This document shows positions 6,279 through 9,966 of a stretch of 9,966 bases of DNA, one piece after another (the first letter of the stretch is position 1; each line of letters begins with the position of its first letter). The notes under the pieces are model-generated. The model was not told the DNA's origin. It saw only the letters and a list, made by a program, of their open reading frames with translations, and ran no database searches. Source of the DNA: Pseudomonadota bacterium (GTDB lineage Bacteria > Pseudomonadota > Alphaproteobacteria > Rhizobiales > Hyphomicrobiaceae). The translations under genes and the position numbers were made by a program. The stretch is taken from contig JAEZBU010000392.1 in assembly GCA_023426855.1 (NCBI GenBank), forward strand, positions 1-9,966. Direction: 5' to 3'.

Positions 6279-6299
6279 TCAACCTCCCCTTAAGGTTGA
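6279..6299. promoter_or_regulatory. Inverted repeat 1 ahead of the glucosaminidase pair, possible operator
   Basis: TCAACCT (6279-6285) and AGGTTGA (6293-6299) are perfect 7-bp arms with a 7-nt spacer, centred at 6289. If CATAAT (6304-6309) is the -10 box, this repeat covers the -35 region, which itself (around 6281-6286) does not look like TTGACA. Confidence 0.4.
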
Positions 6300-6303
6300 T
6301 CGA

Positions 6304-6309
6304 CATAAT
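6304..6309 (+). promoter_or_regulatory. Candidate -10 box (CATAAT)
   Basis: CATAAT differs from the sigma-70 consensus TATAAT at one position. It lies between the two inverted repeats and 63 nt before the start codon of the first glucosaminidase-like gene. No good -35 box is at the matching distance, so the promoter, if real, may depend on an activator or another sigma factor. Confidence 0.3.
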
Positions 6310-6311
6310 TG

Positions 6312-6334
6312 GTCTGTATCGATTCCATACAGAC
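6312..6334. promoter_or_regulatory. Inverted repeat 2, possible operator or leader hairpin
   Basis: GTCTGTAT (6312-6319) and ATACAGAC (6327-6334) are perfect 8-bp arms with a 7-nt spacer, centred at 6323. The repeat ends 37 nt before the start codon at 6372. It would overlap the start of transcription if the -10 box is 6304-6309, which fits a repressor operator; a 5' leader hairpin is the alternative. Confidence 0.5.
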
Positions 6335-6371
6335 GAGTTGTAGACGCTCATCGCGGAGACAGAGAGATCCC

Positions 6372-7559
6372 ATGACGAGCCGGGCCGCCGCTCCCCTCAT
6401 CCTGTTGTTCACGCTGGCCGCTTCGCCGGTCGCTGCCCAGACTTTGCCTGCAGTCAAGACCACAGCAGCCAACAAGGTCGCGGCCTGCGCCACGCCTGGC
6501 CGCTTGATGGCGTTCGTCCAGCAGCGCAACGGTTCGCTTGACGCGCGCTTCGCCGACATCGCCACGCAGTATATGCGCCACGGTGAAGCGCTATCGGTCC
6601 GTTGGGACTACGCGTTCTTTCAGATGCTGCTGGAAACCGGCAACCTCTCGTACCGCCGTGGCAACGGCAAGCCGGGCGATGTCAGCCCCACGCAGTATAA
6701 CTTTGCCGGCCTCGGCGCGACCGGCCGCGGCGCTCCGGGCGAGCGCTTCCCCGATCTGTCGACCGGCGTGAAGGCGCATCTCCAGCACTTGCTGCTTTAT
6801 GCCGGTGACACCATCGTCGACCCTGTCGCTGAGCGCACCCGCAAGGTCCAGGAATGGAATGTGCTGACCTCCTGGCAGAAGACCATTAAAGGCCCGATGA
6901 CCTTCACGCATCTCGGGCGTAAGTGGGCGCCGGGTGATCGCGGTTACGCCAACAAAGTCGGCGCCATCGCCAAGGCCTTCTATGATGGTCATTGTAACCA
7001 GCCGGACCCGCGTCCTGAACTCGTCGCGCAAGCGCGCAAGGGGCGTGGTGGTGGAGAGAGCGTGAAGATCGCAGCCGCCGCCAAGGATACCCCCGAGAAG
7101 GTCTCGGGCCAGGATCTGGCGCGCCGCGCGGCTGAACAGGCACGCGCGGAAGGCCTGACGCAACGCTCCAGCCTCGGCGCTTCGGGTATGGCCAAGCAGT
7201 CCGTCCAGGCTGTCGCCAGCGATATCGCTGCATCCAGCGTCGGTGCAGCAGAAACCCCAGCAGATGAAACCGCCAATGTTCAGCTCGCGGCAGCAGCGGC
7301 TGGCGCAGCAGCAACGGCAGCAGCACAGCCCAAGTGCCGCGTCTGGACCGCCAGCTACGGTGGCCAGAAGGCCATCATCATCCGGGCGCCCAACGACGGC
7401 TTCGTCAATTACACCGTGCTTGACGTCAACGAAGGCGCCGAGAAGCGCGAAGCCGAGGCCTACATTGCCGCCTATGCCCGCGGCGGGCAGGCAGTCGGTG
7501 AATTCCCCAATCAATCGAGTGCGCTCGACAAGGCCTTCGAATTGTGTCCGGAAGGTTGA
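6372..7559 (+). CDS. Secreted glucosaminidase-like cell-wall hydrolase, paralogue 1
   Basis: The 395-residue protein has a Sec signal peptide (1-22, ending PVAA). The N-terminal domain (about 36-210) resembles the glucosaminidase (GH73/FlgJ-type) fold: WDYAFFQMLLETG (78-90) with E88 at the position of the catalytic acid, then YNFAGLG (109-115) like the NNFxGI motif. GH73 enzymes cut the glycan strands of peptidoglycan. An Ala-rich linker (about 210-320) follows, then a C-terminal domain of about 75 residues (CRVWTASYGGQKAIIIRAP onward) that I do not recognise. C39, C208, C322 and C392 are all conserved in the next gene. ATG 6372 has GAGAG just upstream and begins the signal peptide; a start at 6309 would precede it with a polar extension that overlaps inverted repeat 2. 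The likely location is periplasmic. Activity is inferred from motifs only. Confidence 0.78.
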   Translation: MTSRAAAPLILLFTLAASPVAAQTLPAVKTTAANKVAACATPGRLMAFVQQRNGSLDARFADIATQYMRHGEALSVRWDYAFFQMLLETGNLSYRRGNGKPGDVSPTQYNFAGLGATGRGAPGERFPDLSTGVKAHLQHLLLYAGDTIVDPVAERTRKVQEWNVLTSWQKTIKGPMTFTHLGRKWAPGDRGYANKVGAIAKAFYDGHCNQPDPRPELVAQARKGRGGGESVKIAAAAKDTPEKVSGQDLARRAAEQARAEGLTQRSSLGASGMAKQSVQAVASDIAASSVGAAETPADETANVQLAAAAAGAAATAAAQPKCRVWTASYGGQKAIIIRAPNDGFVNYTVLDVNEGAEKREAEAYIAAYARGGQAVGEFPNQSSALDKAFELCPEG

Positions 7560-8611
7560 GTATCGCACACACAGCATTACGCGCTCGCCGGCTGCTGATG
7601 CTCGCCGGCGCTGCTCTTTTTGCGTGCTGGTCAGCGTCTGCCGCGGCCGCACCACCCATCCGCACCAGCGCCGCCAATCAGGTACCCGCCTGCGTCACGC
7701 CGGCCCGGCTGATGGCGTTCCTGACCGAGCGTAACACCCGCCTCGATCCCCGCTTCAGAGACATCGCGGTCTGGTATCAGCGCCACGGCCAAGCGTTGAA
7801 CGTGCGATGGGACTATGCCTTCTTCCAGATGGTCATCGAGACCAACTTCCTGACTTATCTGCGCGGCAATGGGAAACGTGGCGACGTCGATCCGCGCCAG
7901 AACAACTTCGCCGGCATCGGCACCACGGGCGGCGGGGTTCCGGGTGACAGCTTTCCCGACGTCAGCACCGGCGTGCGCGGGCAAATCGAGCATCTCGTAG
8001 TGTATTCGGGCGAACGTCTTGCTGCGCCCGTCGCACCGCGCACGCGCCTGAAGCAGGATCACATCCTGGCCTTGTCCATGCCACTGGCCCGCAAGCGCCC
8101 CATCACCTTCCAGGATCTCGCTGGCCGTTGGGCCGTCGATCGCGCGTACGGTCGCTCCATCGAATCCATCGCCGCACGGTTCCGCGCCCGCCATTGCACG
8201 GGCCAGCAGATCGCCGCGAACATGCCGCCGCGCGCGCAGCAGCAGCCACCTATGCGGCAGGCCCCACCGCCACAATTCCCGGCCCAGGCCAGCGCCGCCG
8301 GGATGCCGCGCATGGCGCCGCCGGTCGCCGCCGCGCGTCCCGCTCCACCGCCACGCCCGGAGCCGACGGCCTGTCGTGTTCTGATGGCGAGCTACGGCGG
8401 CACGAAAACCATGCTGATCCGCCACGTCGCGCCGGACGCCATCGAGTTCACCGCGCTCAAGGTTCTGGACGGCTTCGAACAGTCGATGACCGATAGCTAT
8501 CTCAAGGTGCACGCGCCCGGTGGTACCGTGATCGGCCAGTATCCGTCGTCCGACGATGCCTTCGCGCAGGCGTTCCGCTTATGCCCGGGCGCCGAGCGCC
8601 GCGCCGGCTGA
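7544..8611 (+). CDS. Secreted glucosaminidase-like protein, paralogue 2
   Basis: The 355-residue protein is a tandem paralogue of the preceding gene, about half identical by eye over the catalytic-type domain. Residues 1-36 form a signal peptide (hydrophobic core about 17-30, probable cleavage near ASAAAA). The domain at about 48-220 has WDYAFFQMVIET (89-100, E99 as putative acid) and NNFAGIG (120-126). The linker (222-275) is Pro/Gln-rich, unlike the Ala-rich linker of paralogue 1. The C-terminal domain (from C277, CRVLMASYGGTK) matches that of paralogue 1. C50, C218, C277 and C347 align with the four cysteines there. C28 sits in LFAC, but Phe at -2 does not fit a lipobox. The GTG start lies inside the previous gene, overlapping by 16 nt, which suggests translational coupling; AAGG (7530-7533) is a weak binding site. 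ATG 7598 would shorten the signal peptide. Confidence 0.75.
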   Translation: MSGRLSIAHTALRARRLLMLAGAALFACWSASAAAAPPIRTSAANQVPACVTPARLMAFLTERNTRLDPRFRDIAVWYQRHGQALNVRWDYAFFQMVIETNFLTYLRGNGKRGDVDPRQNNFAGIGTTGGGVPGDSFPDVSTGVRGQIEHLVVYSGERLAAPVAPRTRLKQDHILALSMPLARKRPITFQDLAGRWAVDRAYGRSIESIAARFRARHCTGQQIAANMPPRAQQQPPMRQAPPPQFPAQASAAGMPRMAPPVAAARPAPPPRPEPTACRVLMASYGGTKTMLIRHVAPDAIEFTALKVLDGFEQSMTDSYLKVHAPGGTVIGQYPSSDDAFAQAFRLCPGAERRAG

Positions 8612-8730
8612 TCGCGCACTTTCCCGCCTCGCCATTCGTCGCAACCCGAGCCGAAGCCGGGCGATGCGCGTTACTGCTGGACGCGGCCGATGGCTCGTCG
8701 CGATTTGATGCCGTCAATCGCCCAACTGAT

Positions 8731-8736
8731 GGAGAA
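8731..8736 (+). promoter_or_regulatory. Ribosome binding site of the photolyase gene
   Basis: GGAGAA ends 5 nt before the GTG at 8742. It decides the start: the ATG at 8729 is in another frame, and this GTG begins exactly where the photolyase homology does. Confidence 0.7.
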
Positions 8737-8741
8737 GCGGC

Positions 8742-9966
8742 GTGGCCCAGGCCCCGGTCATCGTCTGGTTCCGGCAGGTGATGCGGGTTACCGATCATCC
8801 GGCACTGACTGCCGCTGTGGCGACAGGCCAACCCGTGATCGCGCTTTACGTTCTCGATGACGACCCAGCCGGCGTATGGCGGCTTGGCGGGGCGCGACGC
8901 TGGTGGCTGCATCACAGCATCACCGCGCTGGATTGTGAACTGCGAGACCGCGGCAATCGCCTCATTCTTCGCCGTGGCGACGCCGTGAAGATCATCGCCG
9001 AGCTCGCAACGCAGCAGGGCACAACCACAGTGTTCGCGACCCGCAGCTACGAGCCGTTCGCGCGTAAGCTGGAAGACAATCTCAAAACTGCGTTGTCGGA
9101 TGAACGCATAGACTTGAAACGTTACGGCGGGACGCTGTTGTTCGAGCCGGACGACGTCGCGACGAAATCCGGCAGGCCATTCAAGGTCTACACGCCGTTC
9201 TGGCGCGCGGTATCGGAGCGCCATCCGCGCCAGCCGCAGCGTGCGCCGAAATCCGTTCCCGCCCCGGATCGTCTGCCACGCAGCGATAAACTCGAAAATT
9301 GGGGTCTGCTGCCGACCAAGCCGGATTGGGCCGGCGGCCTGCGCGAAACATGGGTGCCCGGTGAGACCGCCGCCGCGGAGCAGCTCGCAACGTTCCTGGA
9401 TGAAGCGGTCGATGACTACCAAACCCAGCGCGACCGGCCCGACAAGCCCGGCACGTCGCGCCTGTCGCCTTACCTGGCAAATGGCGAGATCAGCCCAAAC
9501 GCCTGCTGGCACGCAGCCCTGACGCGCGGCACCAGCAACGGCGTCGAGACTTTCCTCAAGGAGCTGGTCTGGCGCGAATTCTCCTACCACCTGCTGTTTC
9601 ATTGGCCGGATCTGCCGTCCGCGCCTTTTCGTCCAGAATTTGCGGACTTTCCCTGGTCGTCGGCGAGAAAGCCGCTGGAAGCGTGGCAAAAGGGGCAGAC
9701 CGGCTATCCGATCGTGGATGCCGGGATGCGCGAGCTTTGGCATACCGGATGGATGCATAATCGCGTGCGCATGGTCGCCGCCTCGTTTCTGATCAAGCAC
9801 CTGCTGATCCCCTGGCAGCAAGGCGAAGCCTGGTTCTGGGACACCCTGGTTGACTCAGATCTGGCCAATAATTCCGCGAGCTGGCAGTGGGTCGCGGGTT
9901 CAGGGGCGGATGCCGCGCCCTATTTTCGCATCTTCAATCCGGTCAAGCAGGGCGAGACGTTCGATC
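8742..9966 (+). CDS. phrB: Deoxyribodipyrimidine photolyase, class I type (3' end missing)
   Basis: The frame is open from GTG 8742 to the window edge, giving 408 codons; about 65-75 residues of the usual 470-480 are missing. It uses FAD and light to split cyclobutane pyrimidine dimers in DNA. The N-terminal alpha/beta antenna domain (1-130) begins VIVWFR. The FAD-binding helical domain shows TSRLSPYLANGEIS (238-251), WREFSYHLL (277-285), GYPIVDAGMRELWHTGWMHN (321-340) and WQWVAGSGADAAPYFRIFNP (381-400). The electron-transfer tryptophans of E. coli photolyase (W306, W359, W382) match W305, W358 and W381. N377 fits the flavin-facing Asn of photolyases. One oddity: the normally conserved RRDLR near the start reads RQVMR (11-15). 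The gene lies 130 nt after the second glucosaminidase-like gene, with its own ribosome binding site. A cryptochrome function is possible but less likely. Confidence 0.92.
   Translation, partial: MAQAPVIVWFRQVMRVTDHPALTAAVATGQPVIALYVLDDDPAGVWRLGGARRWWLHHSITALDCELRDRGNRLILRRGDAVKIIAELATQQGTTTVFATRSYEPFARKLEDNLKTALSDERIDLKRYGGTLLFEPDDVATKSGRPFKVYTPFWRAVSERHPRQPQRAPKSVPAPDRLPRSDKLENWGLLPTKPDWAGGLRETWVPGETAAAEQLATFLDEAVDDYQTQRDRPDKPGTSRLSPYLANGEISPNACWHAALTRGTSNGVETFLKELVWREFSYHLLFHWPDLPSAPFRPEFADFPWSSARKPLEAWQKGQTGYPIVDAGMRELWHTGWMHNRVRMVAASFLIKHLLIPWQQGEAWFWDTLVDSDLANNSASWQWVAGSGADAAPYFRIFNPVKQGETFD

Noticed and set aside
7616..7627. LFAC in the signal region of the second glucosaminidase-like protein as a lipobox
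   Set aside because: Phe at the -2 position does not fit the lipobox, and an Ala-rich signal peptidase I site follows a few residues later.
6591..8512. Two long minus-strand open frames (6591-7655 and 7631-8512)
   Set aside because: Both are antisense to the two glucosaminidase-like genes, which have signal peptides, motifs and mutual similarity.
8502..9821. 439-codon open frame on the minus strand
   Set aside because: It is antisense to the photolyase, whose motifs are unmistakable. The antisense product shows no family features.
1..9966. CRISPR array, tRNA, rRNA, insertion sequence or phage genes
   Set aside because: No regularly spaced direct repeats, cloverleaf sequence, rRNA stretch, transposase motif or terminal repeats were seen. 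All large coding regions are typical chromosomal families.

Overview
The window is high-GC, gene-dense DNA from an alphaproteobacterium. It most resembles Hyphomicrobiales (Rhizobiales), judged from the codon usage, the TorF-type porin, the PTR1-like reductase next to folB, and the protein families seen. No species can be named from sequence alone. It looks like ordinary chromosome: I found no insertion sequence, phage gene, tRNA, rRNA or CRISPR array.

Layout. Positions 1-618 hold the 3' end of an M20 metallopeptidase (dipeptidase-like), followed 19 nt later by a secreted RNase T2 (638-1426). Two small uncharacterised genes follow on the + strand: a single-span membrane protein (1585-2040) and a conserved-looking 130-residue soluble protein (2138-2533). 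A convergent minus-strand block carries an uncharacterised membrane-anchored protein (2642-3397) and a TorF-family outer-membrane porin (3797-4606) with a clear intrinsic terminator (3725-3752). A 374-base divergent spacer (4607-4980) then leads to the second + strand block. That block holds a pteridine-reductase-like SDR (4981-5748) and a dihydroneopterin aldolase family gene (5778-6164), a likely pterin/folate operon. Next come two tandem paralogues of a secreted glucosaminidase-like protein (6372-7559 and 7544-8611, overlapping by 16 nt). A class I photolyase (8742 to the window end, about 408 codons present) runs off the right edge.

How the genes fit together. The SDR and FolB-like proteins plausibly act in the same pterin pathway; the SDR has the Asp-Tyr-Lys arrangement of PTR1/FolM rather than the usual Ser-Tyr-Lys. 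The two glucosaminidase-like proteins share a catalytic-type domain, a C-terminal domain I do not recognise and four conserved cysteines, so they are probably a translationally coupled periplasmic cell-wall pair. The remaining genes look like independent transcription units.

The most interesting non-coding signals are four inverted-repeat structures: a nested hairpin whose right arm contains the upstream start codon of the SDR gene (4947-4986); two perfect inverted repeats, both with 7-nt spacers, ahead of the glucosaminidase pair (6279-6299 and 6312-6334); an 11-bp perfect inverted repeat at 3512-3564; and a pair of hairpins after the RNase T2 gene. I see nothing that clearly amounts to a new multi-gene system. 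The tandem glucosaminidase pair with its shared C-terminal domain is the best candidate for undescribed biology here.
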